A stretch of DNA of 64,000 nucleotides, taken from assembly GCF_016801985.1 (NCBI RefSeq), contig NZ_JAEVLS010000001.1:1-64000 (forward strand). The letters run 5' to 3'. Shown here one piece after another: positions 22,987 to 31,638 of this stretch. The notes beneath the pieces are model-generated. The model had not been told where the DNA came from and searched no databases. It was given only the letters and a program-made list of their open reading frames with translations. The translations under genes and the position numbers were made by a program. Every line of letters begins with the position of its first letter. Position 1 is the stretch's first letter. Source of the DNA: Steroidobacter gossypii. Its GTDB lineage: Bacteria; Pseudomonadota; Gammaproteobacteria; Steroidobacterales; Steroidobacteraceae.

Positions 22987-23319
22987 ATGAGTGACTTCGA
23001 GCCGCCGATCGAAAATCTGGACGCCTTCGACATCGTCGGCGAGCGCCTAGATGGCGGCGTAGATCTTGTTGTAGTCCGTAGTGGCCCGCTTGATGACTCT
23101 CCAGAGACACCAGGGTTGTTGAGGCGAAAAATAGAGAATCACTTGCGGGAAGCGGTGAGCGAAGACTTTCGATCGCAGTTCGGGACGGAATCACCCGTCA
23201 GAATATCTATTTCATGCGCTCACCCCATTTCAAGTGCGGCTAGCGGACTGATCAATGTTCTCAGGACGGATGCGTCCAATCATGGCATGGAACTTGAACT
23301 CGTCAAAGACATGGCCTAA
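22987..23319 (+). CDS. Array A cassette 3: DUF6572-like protein
   Basis: A protein of 110 residues. DIVGERLDGGVDLVVVRSGP followed by LDDSPETPGLLRRKIENHL matches my recollection of DUF6572, small soluble proteins of unknown role that are frequent in cassettes and near toxin-immunity loci. The C-terminal segment (PVRISISCAHPI) is the second half of that fold. The frame ends inside the next attC. Confidence 0.6.
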   Translation: MSDFEPPIENLDAFDIVGERLDGGVDLVVVRSGPLDDSPETPGLLRRKIENHLREAVSEDFRSQFGTESPVRISISCAHPISSAASGLINVLRTDASNHGMELELVKDMA

Positions 23320-23404
23320 CAATCGGCTGGAGTTCGCGCGCGCCGCGCGCTCGACTCGCAGAAGCGAAGCGCTTTTGCTCGCGGCTCAGCCGGGGGCGTT
23401 ATGC
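23314..23404 (+). repeat. attC, array A site 3
   Basis: GCCTAAC ... GTTATGC, 91 bp, nearly the same sequence as site 2. This suggests the two cassettes came from the same source array. Confidence 0.75.
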
Positions 23405-23406
23405 CC

Positions 23407-23880
23407 ATGAACATTGAAGGATTGGAGAATGTTCGAGACATCTTCTCCATCTTTCACGATGGCTCGATCAGCTCATTCGCTCTTGATGGAGACGATCTGA
23501 CGTTGGAAGTGGAGATTCAATACTTGGCAGAGCGAGTAGATCCAGAGTTTCGAAAGTTCAAGGTCCGGCTGTTTGGTGCGAGCAACGTCCGTTTCTCCAC
23601 GTGGCCAAGTGATCTGAGATCGGATCCGGTCGTGCTCACAGATGTCCCGGCTATCTTCGATACCGATCTCCAGATACTCGAGGGCAGTCTGAGCGAAGAG
23701 GGGATTAGAGTCGTTTGCAATCAGCGCTCCTCCGACCTCCCGTATTGTGGCGGGGAACTGCACTTCCATTGCCTCCGTGCCGAGGTCGAGGACGAAGGCG
23801 GAAAAGGCTATTCAATCGAAGAATTGAGCGAACTCTGCAAAGGTTACTGGGATGATTGGTCTAGCCGAAGTCAGGCATAA
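23407..23880 (+). CDS. Array A cassette 4: hypothetical protein
   Basis: A soluble acidic protein of 157 residues (NIEGLENVRDIFSIFHDGSI near the start; LPYCGGELHFHCLRAEVEDE near the end). It has the look of the immunity-like orphan proteins common in cassettes, but I cannot assign a family. An in-frame ATG at 23401 overlaps the attC core and is the other possible start. Confidence 0.6.
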   Translation: MNIEGLENVRDIFSIFHDGSISSFALDGDDLTLEVEIQYLAERVDPEFRKFKVRLFGASNVRFSTWPSDLRSDPVVLTDVPAIFDTDLQILEGSLSEEGIRVVCNQRSSDLPYCGGELHFHCLRAEVEDEGGKGYSIEELSELCKGYWDDWSSRSQA

Positions 23881-23945
23881 CAAACCGCTGGTTCCGACTC
23901 GCAATAGCATAGCGCTTTTGCTCCGGCACAGCGGCGGCTTTGGGT
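23875..23945 (+). repeat. attC, array A site 4 (R'' decayed)
   Basis: GCATAAC is intact. The usual GTTGGGY core is replaced by CTTTGGGT near 23938-23945. Inner TCCGACTCGCAATAGCATAGCG is also degraded. Confidence 0.55.
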
Positions 23946-23962
23946 GTCTTAGAATCCATGCA

Positions 23963-24410
23963 GTGCCCGAACGTACTCGACGCAAGCTAGTCAGGACATA
24001 CCCAGCTTCTGCGAAGGCAGGTGGTGGCTATGTGTGGGACGAAGTCCTCGAGTATCGCGTCTGGTGTCATCCTGAGCGTGGAGCACCAGACGAAGCGGAT
24101 GGAAGCGACTACTACTACGCGTTCGCGACCTATGAGGACGCATGAGACTGCTCGCGGCAAATCAACGGCGCTGAAGAACCGCTGCGGTGGTGCTGCAGGC
24201 GTGAATACATTTCCGAGGCAGAGCCTGGCCAATACGTTCACGTCAAAGAAGAGCGCATTACGGAGTGGCCTGTTGTATTCTCAGTCGGCTCAGAAGAACG
24301 GAAACAACAATTCCGGAATTTCTGGCGCCGAATGCACCGGCCAATCGGCTCGACATTCTGCGCGGGCTTGCGAAATGATGCGCCATCACCCCAAAGACAC
24401 CCAGCAACGC
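23963..24410 (+). pseudogene. Array A cassette 5: frameshifted cassette gene
   Basis: From GTG 23963 one frame reads GGGYVWDEVLEYRVWCHPER to SDYYYAFATYEDA and stops at 24145. The protein resumes in another frame as AEEPLRWCCRREYISEAEPG, QYVHVKEERITEWPVVF and EERKQQFRNFWRR. Together these match a cassette family with the order EYRVWxHP, DYxxAFATYEEA, AEEPL and EPGxYxHV. A deletion of roughly 20 bp or a frameshift at YEDA has broken it. Confidence 0.6.
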
Positions 24411-24463
24411 GTTGCAGCCGATCGCCGCGAAGACGCGGCTCCGGCTGAACGCGAACGTTGGGC
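24403..24463 (+). repeat. attC, array A site 5
   Basis: AGCAACG (R', degenerate) ... GTTGGGC, 61 bp, inner CCGCGAAGACGCGG. Confidence 0.6.
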
Positions 24464-24469
24464 CAACAA

Positions 24470-24964
24470 ATGAAGACACTCATTGCAATCGTCGTAGGCA
24501 TCATCATCGTGAGGATTGCGTGGTGGTGGTTTATTGGTCGCAATCGATCGGCAATGCCACCGTTGGCGATCGATAACAATGATCCGTTGATGATCGAGGC
24601 GCGGCGCAAGGCCGCGGAATCAATTCCGCAAATGCTCTCCCTCTTCAACGGTGAGGAAGGCTCTACGCGGGTCAAAATTCCCTTCGTTTCTAACTCAGGT
24701 GAAACCGAGCATTTGTGGGCGGACCTGCTTCGCGTGCAAGGTTCCACGATACACGTTCGGTATTTGACGCCACCGGTCTCACATACTGGCAGGCTCGAGC
24801 GCCTACATGCACACGCCATCGGCGAAATTGAGGATTGGGTGTATACGAAAGACCCAAAGAGGTATGTTGGCGGTTACTCGCTGCGTGTCATGTTTAAACG
24901 CGGCCGAGAACAATGGGGTGACTTGCCGCCAGAGCTCAAGGAAGAGGAGGCAAAGTATGGATGA
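24470..24964 (+). CDS. Array A cassette 6: DUF2314-domain membrane-anchored protein
   Basis: A protein of 164 residues. One N-terminal transmembrane helix (KTLIAIVVGIIIVRIAWWWF) is followed by a DUF2314-type domain (DPLMIEARRKAAESIPQML, then VKIPFVSNSGETEHLWADLL). DUF2314 proteins are of unknown function. ATG 24470 follows the attC core by 6 nt. It appears intact, unlike both neighbours. Confidence 0.65.
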   Translation: MKTLIAIVVGIIIVRIAWWWFIGRNRSAMPPLAIDNNDPLMIEARRKAAESIPQMLSLFNGEEGSTRVKIPFVSNSGETEHLWADLLRVQGSTIHVRYLTPPVSHTGRLERLHAHAIGEIEDWVYTKDPKRYVGGYSLRVMFKRGREQWGDLPPELKEEEAKYG

Positions 24965-25024
24965 GCCCAACAGATCACTGCACGCGACGCGCGAAACGCG
25001 CGCGCCTGAGCAATAGCGTTAGCC
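24965..25024 (+). repeat. attC, array A site 6
   Basis: GCCCAAC ... GTTAGCC, 60 bp, inner GACGCGCGAAACGCGCGCGC. Confidence 0.7.
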
Positions 25025-25034
25025 GAGAGAGCAC

Positions 25035-25581
25035 ATGATCTCCTTAGATGATCAGCGTTGGCGCGAACTAAAAGGTGGTTACCGCCTCGTTTACGACGCG
25101 TCAGCAGCACTCAGGGGACTTGCAGCCGGAAACGACACATGGGAGTGAGCTTTGGGATCACCTCCATCATCAGGGAGACGTGGATGTCGCTTCCTATGCC
25201 GCCGTGCCACATATCGTTCGCATAGCTAAGAGCGCCGAAAAGAGAGATTGGAATGTATACGGGTTGGTGGGGGTGATTGAGGCCGAGCGTCATCGCAAGG
25301 CTAATCCGCCCATACCGAGCTGGCTTCGACATGATTATGAAGCGGCTTTGCAAGAAATCGTTGCGTTGGCGCTTCAGGATCTGACGGGGGCATTGGACTC
25401 GCTAACGCTGCAAAGCGCTCTTAGCATGCTGGCGTTGGTGCGAGGAAATCGAAAACTCGGCACTTTGTTGTTTCACCATGATTCAGCGGACATCGACGAA
25501 CTCGCTGAGGGCAATTGCTTTGGTCAAGGGTGTACGGCTAACAAGGTGCTGCACGCGACGTTCGAAGACGCACGCGCGTGA
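25035..25581 (+). pseudogene. Array A cassette 7: frameshifted gene of unknown family
   Basis: ATG 25035 opens a good frame (ISLDDQRWRELKGGYRLVYD) that stops at about 25147. One base out of frame it continues as ELWDHLHHQGDVDVASYAAV, PHIVRIAKSAEKRDWNVYG and so on to about residue 165. A one-base insertion in GGGAGTGAGC explains the break. The second part, with AAVPHIV and repeated helices, looks like a helical-repeat protein. The final codons run into the attC. Confidence 0.6.
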
Positions 25582-25597
25582 GCAATCGGCGTTGGGT
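25536..25597 (+). repeat. attC, array A site 7
   Basis: GGCTAAC ... GTTGGGT, 62 bp, inner GACGTTCGAAGACGCACGCGCG. Confidence 0.7.
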
Positions 25598-25601
25598 CTG
25601 T

Positions 25602-25716
25602 ATGAAACAGTGGCCCTTCGATCAACCGCCGAACTGCGCTGTGATCACACTGCGCCAAATCATCGAGGGCGACGCACCGATTCAGCATGTGACGCATGAC
25701 TCTGACGATCATGGGT
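25602..25716 (+). pseudogene. Array A cassette 8: truncated at an IS remnant
   Basis: The 5' part of a cassette gene reads MKQWPFDQPPNCAVITLRQI, then PIQHVTHDSDDHG. This resembles a small cassette family starting M-x-WPFDQP-NCA. Similarity ends abruptly at the edge of the transposase-helper remnant. Confidence 0.55.
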
Positions 25717-25719
25717 GCA

Positions 25720-25823
25720 TCATTTCTCGTCCTCGCCCAGCAGGGACTGCAATTTTTTTCGGGCACCTAGCTCCAGCATCGCCTCGCCGTAGGCTCCGTC
25801 CAACGCTTGATCTCGTCGTCCAT
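25720..25823 (-). pseudogene. Remnant of an IS-associated DUF1153-type transposase helper (internal deletion)
   Basis: The minus strand starts MDDEIKRWT (25823) and ends, out of frame, with EAMLELGARKKLQSLLGEDE. These are the first and last segments of the roughly 95-residue DUF1153-type protein found as first gene of some IS3-like elements. The middle is deleted. It ends the array and marks an old IS insertion into cassette 8. Confidence 0.55.
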
Positions 25824-25926
25824 CAATGTGCTCAAGTGTCTCTCCAGATAGATTAACCCCTGAGCAGGTTTTCACTGGGTCGTTACAATGGGTCAATGAA
25901 CTGCGGTGCGTCCTTGGCCATTGCTG

Positions 25927-26556
25927 TCACCGCGCAGGTACGTCGATATCCTCTTGGATCCGATCTCCCTCCTCCTGCTCGAGGGAGTGCCCGACGGCGT
26001 AACAGTTGCGCAGGTCCTCCTCGATCGTCCTGAGCACTGCGTCCGCCGCTGCTCGCACTGACTCGACTGTGCACTCATCCATGCACCTCATCATGATCGC
26101 TCTCGCACGCACATACGCAGCCGTCCGATCGCGTACCCAAACCAGGTCGAAACGCTCGGGCGCGGTGCCCTCGATCAAGCTGAGAGTGTCGCGCGCACCT
26201 GCACTGGACACCCCGATGGGGGGAGCGAGCCCAGCGATGGATGCCGCATTGATGATTTGTTCGGTACTTCGGGTGTGTGATCGGAGCAGCGCTTGCGCCA
26301 AGTCGCGCACTTCCGCACGCTGGCTATGTTCGATCGCGGCCTGCGCAGCACGTCGTCCTACCTCATCCATGACTCCGACCATCGCAATGAACTCTGCGTC
26401 CGTGAGCGCCGAATCGGGTCGCATCGCCGAGGCAGTCTCTGCTTCACTCGCAGGGAGCCAGCCCGTGATCGCGAGCGTGGCAAGCGCCCACGCTAGAAAC
26501 GAGATTACATCTGTGCTTGATGCGCGCCCCTCGCCGAGATCTTGCGAGCTACGCAC
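25927..26556 (-). CDS. DUF4142-like exported protein
   Basis: A protein of about 209 residues. An N-terminal hydrophobic segment (FLAWALATLAITGWL) followed by a likely cleavage site precedes a four-helix DUF4142-type domain (DAEFIAMVGVMDEVGRRAAQ, then RAEVRDLAQALLRSHTRSTE). Such ferritin-like periplasmic proteins are stress-linked in many soil bacteria. The GTG start at 26556 overlaps the ABC exporter stop by 8 nt, the same overlap as between that gene and the one before it, so it is the last gene of the minus-strand operon. The exact start is uncertain. Confidence 0.6.
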   Translation of the reverse strand: MRSSQDLGEGRASSTDVISFLAWALATLAITGWLPASEAETASAMRPDSALTDAEFIAMVGVMDEVGRRAAQAAIEHSQRAEVRDLAQALLRSHTRSTEQIINAASIAGLAPPIGVSSAGARDTLSLIEGTAPERFDLVWVRDRTAAYVRARAIMMRCMDECTVESVRAAADAVLRTIEEDLRNCYAVGHSLEQEEGDRIQEDIDVPAR

Positions 26557-28390
26557 GGCGGCGCTGGCTCGATCCGGTGATCGCAAGCCCCTCGGTTTGC
26601 AAGCGCCACAACTTCTCGAACACGCCATTACGAGCTCGCAACTCGGCGGCCGTTCCTTCCTCGACGATTGCGCCGTCGACGATCACGATGATGCGATCGA
26701 AGCCCACCAGCGTCGAGAGCCGATGGGCGACTGCGATCACCGTGCGCCCCTGTAGTTTCTCGATCAGATTGCGCTGGATCCGCATCTCGGATTCCGTATC
26801 GAGTGCGGAGGTTGCCTCGTCCATGATCAGAATGGGAGCATTCTTCAGGAAGGCGCGAGCGATTCCAATGCGTTGACGCTGTCCTCCGGACAGTTTCACA
26901 CCACGCTCGCCCACGATGGTGTCATATCCGTCAGGCAGGCGCCGCGCAAACTCATCGCAGCACGCCGCACTGGCTGCTTCGAAGACTTCCTGATCGGTGG
27001 CCTCCGGCCGACCGAAGCGGATGTTTTCCATAACTGTGCGATGAAATAAGCTGATTTCCTGAGGCACCACCGACAGCGACGCACGGAGGCTGTCCTGCTT
27101 GATGCGTTCGACGGGTTCACCATCGATGAGCACGGCGCCGTCTTGCACATCGTAGAGACGTTGCATGAGGCTGATGAGCGTGGACTTCCCGGCGCCGGAC
27201 GGACCGGCAACACCGAGCTTCTGTCCGGGCGGCACATACAAGCTGAAATCGCGCAAGGTCTGGCCACGCCGATCGTAGTGGAAGCTCACATTCCGGAACT
27301 CGATCGAACCACGACGACGCTCCATGTCATGAGCCTCGTTCGAGTCGACGACGGTTGGCACCTTGCCGATCACGTGCAATGTATCGTCGATGTAGCCGAA
27401 CTGCTGCACCAGATCGACCAGCGCCAAGGCCGCGTCGCGCGAGCCGTGCAGGATTCGAAACGTCAGTGCGCTCACCACCACGACGTCGCCGGGTGTGATG
27501 GTCCGGCGGGTCCATTGGTACAGCGCCCATGCGAGCATCCCTGCTGCCATGAACCACAGCACCACATCGTAAAGAACTCTGACCTTTTCCGTGTACATCC
27601 AACTGGTACGTTGCGCGCCGGCTTCGGCTTCGAAGTGCTCGCGCAGACGGCGCCACTCCCGCTCTCGCGCTGAGAACGCCTTTACTGCCCACATGTTGGA
27701 GATCACGTCGATGATCTCACCGCCAACTACATTCGACTTGGCAGCATACGTGCTGTGCAATGGCCTGCCCCGCTCTCCCAGAACGATCAATCCGCTGGTA
27801 ACGACCACGACATACGCGCCCATGATCACCGCCATGCGCCAATCGACCAGCCAGAAGATCACCAGCGCGCCCAGAAAGTCCACGACCGGCGGCCCGATCC
27901 GCCAGATCATGGTGTTCGTCAAAGCGCCGAAGTTGCCGGCAGTCCCAGTGATGCGATGGCCGAGCGAACCGGCCAGATTGTCGGCGAAGTACCGCATCGA
28001 CTGATGACTGAGGTAATCGAAGAGGTCGAGCCGGATCTGCACGCCCACACCGATCGTGGTGCGACAGGCGAGCCAGCCGCTCAGCCGCCACATGATGCTC
28101 TCGAAGGCTACCAGCGCGATGAAAACCGCCAATGCGATCCACGCCGAATTCACCTGCTGCGGAACCCGCGCCATCGCGTCCACCAGCAGCTTCATCTCGT
28201 ATTGAATGCCAACCGCGGAGGTGGCCGCCAACACCACCATCGTGCTCAGTGCAGCGAAGTGCCACGGCCACGCACGGATGTAGTGCAGGATAAAGGCCCG
28301 CGGGGTCGCGAGCTGCGGCGGGCGCCGAAACTCCGCGCCAGTGGTATCGAGAGCTTGTGCCACTTCTCGCGGCTGGTGTGTACTATGCAC
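26549..28390 (-). CDS. ABC exporter, fused membrane and ATPase domains
   Basis: A half-transporter of 613 residues. Six transmembrane helices fill about residues 40-330. The ATPase domain follows, with Walker A GPSGAGKST (Lys402), signature LSGGQRQRIGIARA, Walker B ILIMDEATSALD (Asp524, Glu525) and the switch His in VAHRLSTL. It should act as a homodimer exporting a lipid, glycan or peptide. Given the flanking glycosidase genes, a glycan-related substrate is plausible but unproven. GTG 28390 with GAGGAA upstream is preferred, overlapping the previous gene by 8 nt. Confidence 0.85.
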   Translation of the reverse strand: MHSTHQPREVAQALDTTGAEFRRPPQLATPRAFILHYIRAWPWHFAALSTMVVLAATSAVGIQYEMKLLVDAMARVPQQVNSAWIALAVFIALVAFESIMWRLSGWLACRTTIGVGVQIRLDLFDYLSHQSMRYFADNLAGSLGHRITGTAGNFGALTNTMIWRIGPPVVDFLGALVIFWLVDWRMAVIMGAYVVVVTSGLIVLGERGRPLHSTYAAKSNVVGGEIIDVISNMWAVKAFSAREREWRRLREHFEAEAGAQRTSWMYTEKVRVLYDVVLWFMAAGMLAWALYQWTRRTITPGDVVVVSALTFRILHGSRDAALALVDLVQQFGYIDDTLHVIGKVPTVVDSNEAHDMERRRGSIEFRNVSFHYDRRGQTLRDFSLYVPPGQKLGVAGPSGAGKSTLISLMQRLYDVQDGAVLIDGEPVERIKQDSLRASLSVVPQEISLFHRTVMENIRFGRPEATDQEVFEAASAACCDEFARRLPDGYDTIVGERGVKLSGGQRQRIGIARAFLKNAPILIMDEATSALDTESEMRIQRNLIEKLQGRTVIAVAHRLSTLVGFDRIIVIVDGAIVEEGTAAELRARNGVFEKLWRLQTEGLAITGSSQRRRA

Positions 28391-29531
28391 GCTGTTCCTC
28401 GATGAACAGATCTGAGGTCCGCGTGCGCGAGATCGCAAGCTGCTGTCTGCGCAGTTCACGATCCAGCAGCTCGCAGGATCGCCGCGTTCCGGCTTCATCG
28501 GGTAATGAGAGCAGTCCCACCTGGCATATTCGATGATTGTCCCAGCCGTGATAGTCGACGATGGGATACAAACAGATCCCTTGCACCGGCAAGCCATCGT
28601 CGATGGCCAGGCGTACCTCTTCGCAGATCTGGCTCAGCCAATAGTGTTTCACACGACCCTCGGCGCCAGTCTCCGAGATCAGTAGCGGCCGACGATACCG
28701 CCGGTAGACTTCATGGAGCATCTCGTGCAGCGGGCGGTAGGCGTGATGCCCGAGTGGAATCGTACTTCCGCCCAGATACCACTGGTTGTCCGGATAGAAG
28801 TTGACGCCGACGATGTCGAGAAACTCCGGGCGCCCACCAAGCTGTGGATCTCGCTCGCCAGTGAGCATGTCGTGCACTTCAAATTGAGATTGTCGGTATT
28901 CCTCGGCGCGATCTACATGTTCCTGCTCGCACGAGCCCGAGACCACGTTGATCAGCGGTTCCGCCACGATGAAACGCGCGTCCGGCGCAACGCTGCGAAT
29001 CGCTCGAATAGCAGCGATGCTTGCGCGTACCAGTTGACGCTTCAGTTCTGCGCCTCTCTCGAACGTCACCGGATTGATACGACCCGTTTGAGCGCCGGCC
29101 CACGCCCAGTAGGAGATTTCGTTGATCGGGCAAAACAGCGGAGCCGGGTCGTTCTCCTGGAGCGCGACAATGGCGGCTTCGCGGGCGAAGCTACCGAAAG
29201 CATCCACGAAGTCCTCCGACCAGATATCGACATGATCCGGATACCCGTAGTGACAGAGGTCCCAGATCACCTGCACGCCCGCGGCGTGCGCAGCACGTAA
29301 CATCGGAACGAAGCTCGACCAGTCGTACTCACCCGGTGAGCGCTCGATCAGATGCCATCGCACCCCGTCGCGCACCGTGAAGATGCCCCGGGAGGACAGC
29401 TGCAGATAGTCATCGAGCACGAGATCGTCGTGCCCGGAGGATGCGATCAAATCCAGCCGCACGCCGTCAGCGCGCCGATGAGTGGAACATTCGAAACCGC
29501 CCTGGAAGAACGAACGAAACAGACGAGTCAC
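28383..29531 (-). CDS. Glycoside hydrolase, GH1/GH5-like (beta-glucosidase-related)
   Basis: A TIM-barrel hydrolase of 382 residues. The acid/base is Glu138 in PINEIS after strand 4, and the nucleophile is Glu287 in LLISETG after strand 7, the clan GH-A arrangement. RWHLIERSPGEYDW near the N terminus and VGVNFYPD are typical of this clan. There is no signal peptide, so it is probably cytoplasmic. GTG 29531 was chosen, with GAGAGG upstream; a longer frame exists. It is the second gene of the minus-strand glycan operon. Confidence 0.75.
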   Translation of the reverse strand: MTRLFRSFFQGGFECSTHRRADGVRLDLIASSGHDDLVLDDYLQLSSRGIFTVRDGVRWHLIERSPGEYDWSSFVPMLRAAHAAGVQVIWDLCHYGYPDHVDIWSEDFVDAFGSFAREAAIVALQENDPAPLFCPINEISYWAWAGAQTGRINPVTFERGAELKRQLVRASIAAIRAIRSVAPDARFIVAEPLINVVSGSCEQEHVDRAEEYRQSQFEVHDMLTGERDPQLGGRPEFLDIVGVNFYPDNQWYLGGSTIPLGHHAYRPLHEMLHEVYRRYRRPLLISETGAEGRVKHYWLSQICEEVRLAIDDGLPVQGICLYPIVDYHGWDNHRICQVGLLSLPDEAGTRRSCELLDRELRRQQLAISRTRTSDLFIEEQRA

Positions 29532-29621
29532 TGTGCCCTCTCGATCCACGAGCGCTGAGGCGACGCTAACAGAGGCGCACCGAAGCATTTCTGTTCCATG
29601 GCCGCCTCAAAATAAGAACGT

Positions 29622-31394
29622 TTACCGATGCGATTCACCACGCACTGCTGCCGCGAGCCGCTCCATCGGAATCTTCGGTGTGCGATCCTCGTAAAGCAGT
29701 CCGTTCGCTTCCTGAAAGGTGTCGGCGAATTGCGTGTAGCAGAAGCCGCTGAACAATGCGGTCGTCCCCGCAACTTCCAGCAAAGCAATCACTCGCGCCG
29801 CAAAGTCTTCTTTGTCTCGGGCGGACTGGTAACCCCAGGTGTGCCCGGGGTAGCGCTCCGGATCCACATAGGAGAGCCCCCCGAACTCGCTCAAGCAGAC
29901 GGGCTGCCCGCGATGGGGATATCCATCGAGTGTCAGGATGCGGCCACCGGTCCAGCGCCGATCTACTACCTCCTGCGGCTTCACCTCCGGTCCATAACGC
30001 GTGCGCATATGGTTCGGATCGCTGTCGTAGTCGTGCATGCCGATCACGTCGGTCGCGGAGCTCTCCCAACCGTCGTTGCCAATCACCAGGCGAGTTGGAT
30101 CCAATGTTTTGGTCAAATGATAGAGGGCGGCCACCGCGTCACGCGCGGCAGGTACAGTTGCGAGATCGGGCACGCCCCAGGACTCGTTGAAGGGCACCCA
30201 GATCACGATGCAAGGATGACTCCCGTCCCGCTCGATGACCTCCATCCACTCACGCACCGTGCGCCGCACGGCCTTGGACGTGAAGCGATACGCGCTGGGC
30301 ATCTCTTCCCACACCAGCAGTCCCAGTTTGTCTGCCCAGTACAGATAGCGCGGATCTTCGATCTTCTGATGCTTACGAACGCCGTTGAAGCCCATCTGCT
30401 TGGCGAGCTCAACGTCACGGCGCAAGGCCTCATCGGACGGGGCCGTCATCAACGAGTCCGGCCAGTAACCCTGATCGAGCACCATCCGCATCGTGATGGG
30501 TCGCCCATTGAGCAGCAGACGTTCACGCTGCACGCCGATCGAGCGCAACGCGGTGTATGAAACGCATTCATCGAGCACTTCATCCCCGCTCAGCAGCTGA
30601 ACTCTCGCGTCGATGAGCGTCGGCCGATCTGGCGACCAGAGCAACTCGTTTCTATAGTCGTCGATGCCCGGATCGGATAGCGCGATGCGTCGATGCACCT
30701 CGTTGGTCACCACCTCGTAGGCATCGTGCGCAAGCAATTGCTCGCCCGCCTGCAGCCGCACCGACAAACGCAGAGTGCTTCGTTCCTCTCCCGCCACTCG
30801 GGCATGAATGGCGACTTCCCAGCGCTCCACGTTCGGCGTCCATTGCAGTGAGCCGATGTAGGAGGTCGGCACCTGCTCGAGCCACACTGTCTGCCAGATG
30901 CCGCTGGTGCGCGGATACCAGATGCTATGCGGCTCCAGGCGCCAATCCTGCTTGCCCCTGGGCTTTTCCAGGTCGTGAGGATCGTCTTCGACCTGGACGG
31001 TAAGCCGCTGCTGACCGCTCGCCAGCAACGCGTGGGTGATGTCCACGGAGAATGAGGTGTGTCCACCTTCATGCTCGATCACGGGAATGTCGTTCAGCCA
31101 CACACGGGCGTGATAGTCCACCGCGCCGAAGTGCAGGATGGTTCTGCCGCCGCCGGCTTCCTGATTCGCCACGAAGTCGCGTTGGTACCAGCAGCGTCGG
31201 TGAAACCCCGTATCGCCGATGCCACTGAGCCTCGTCTCCGGCGCGAATGGCACCTCGATCGTCAGCGGCCAGCGCTCGATGTCTGCCGGCCGACGAAAGC
31301 GCAGTTCGTCGTCGAACAGAAAACGCCACGGACCGTTGAGATTGACCCACGTACTCCGGCGTAGCAACGGTCTGGGATATTTGTTCAGCGGCAT
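29622..31394 (-). CDS. Glycoside hydrolase family 2 (beta-galactosidase/glucuronidase-type)
   Basis: A protein of 590 residues with the GH2 order: sugar-binding jelly roll (about 10-170: NLNGPWRFLFDD, WYQRDF, HFGAVDYHARVWLN), immunoglobulin-like domain (about 180-280), then TIM barrel. Acid/base is Glu404 in PFNESWG and nucleophile Glu503 in CLSEFGG. It should hydrolyse a beta-linked sugar; the substrate is not predictable. There is no signal peptide. ATG 31394 has GAGG about 8 nt upstream. It is the first gene of the minus-strand operon, divergent from the fusion gene at 31639. Confidence 0.85.
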   Translation of the reverse strand: MPLNKYPRPLLRRSTWVNLNGPWRFLFDDELRFRRPADIERWPLTIEVPFAPETRLSGIGDTGFHRRCWYQRDFVANQEAGGGRTILHFGAVDYHARVWLNDIPVIEHEGGHTSFSVDITHALLASGQQRLTVQVEDDPHDLEKPRGKQDWRLEPHSIWYPRTSGIWQTVWLEQVPTSYIGSLQWTPNVERWEVAIHARVAGEERSTLRLSVRLQAGEQLLAHDAYEVVTNEVHRRIALSDPGIDDYRNELLWSPDRPTLIDARVQLLSGDEVLDECVSYTALRSIGVQRERLLLNGRPITMRMVLDQGYWPDSLMTAPSDEALRRDVELAKQMGFNGVRKHQKIEDPRYLYWADKLGLLVWEEMPSAYRFTSKAVRRTVREWMEVIERDGSHPCIVIWVPFNESWGVPDLATVPAARDAVAALYHLTKTLDPTRLVIGNDGWESSATDVIGMHDYDSDPNHMRTRYGPEVKPQEVVDRRWTGGRILTLDGYPHRGQPVCLSEFGGLSYVDPERYPGHTWGYQSARDKEDFAARVIALLEVAGTTALFSGFCYTQFADTFQEANGLLYEDRTPKIPMERLAAAVRGESHR

Positions 31395-31522
31395 TCGTTG
31401 CGCCTCGAAGTGGACGGCAATGACAGAGTTCGATTGGGACCTTGAGGATCCAATCAGTGTGTCCTGGACCGGCGGCGAAGCAAAGAACATAAGTTGGATC
31501 TGGAAGAAATTTTCATCGGCAT

Positions 31523-31589
31523 GAAACGAAATTGTTTCTCGTCGCGTTACCGGCACGCATCCAACCACTAGCTGACTTGAACCAAGTCA
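31523..31589. promoter_or_regulatory. Divergent control region with two inverted repeats
   Basis: TGACTTG-AAC-CAAGTCA (31573-31589) is a perfect 7-bp-arm palindrome, and GAAAC-GAAATT-GTTTC (31523-31538) a 5-bp-arm one. Both lie in the 244-bp gap between the divergent GH2 and glycosyltransferase-fusion genes, so they are candidate operators for the whole cluster. No regulator gene is adjacent. Confidence 0.45.
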
Positions 31590-31638
31590 CGTAGCGGACG
31601 GCGCATACCATGCACGCATCTCGATGAGGAGCTTCCCA

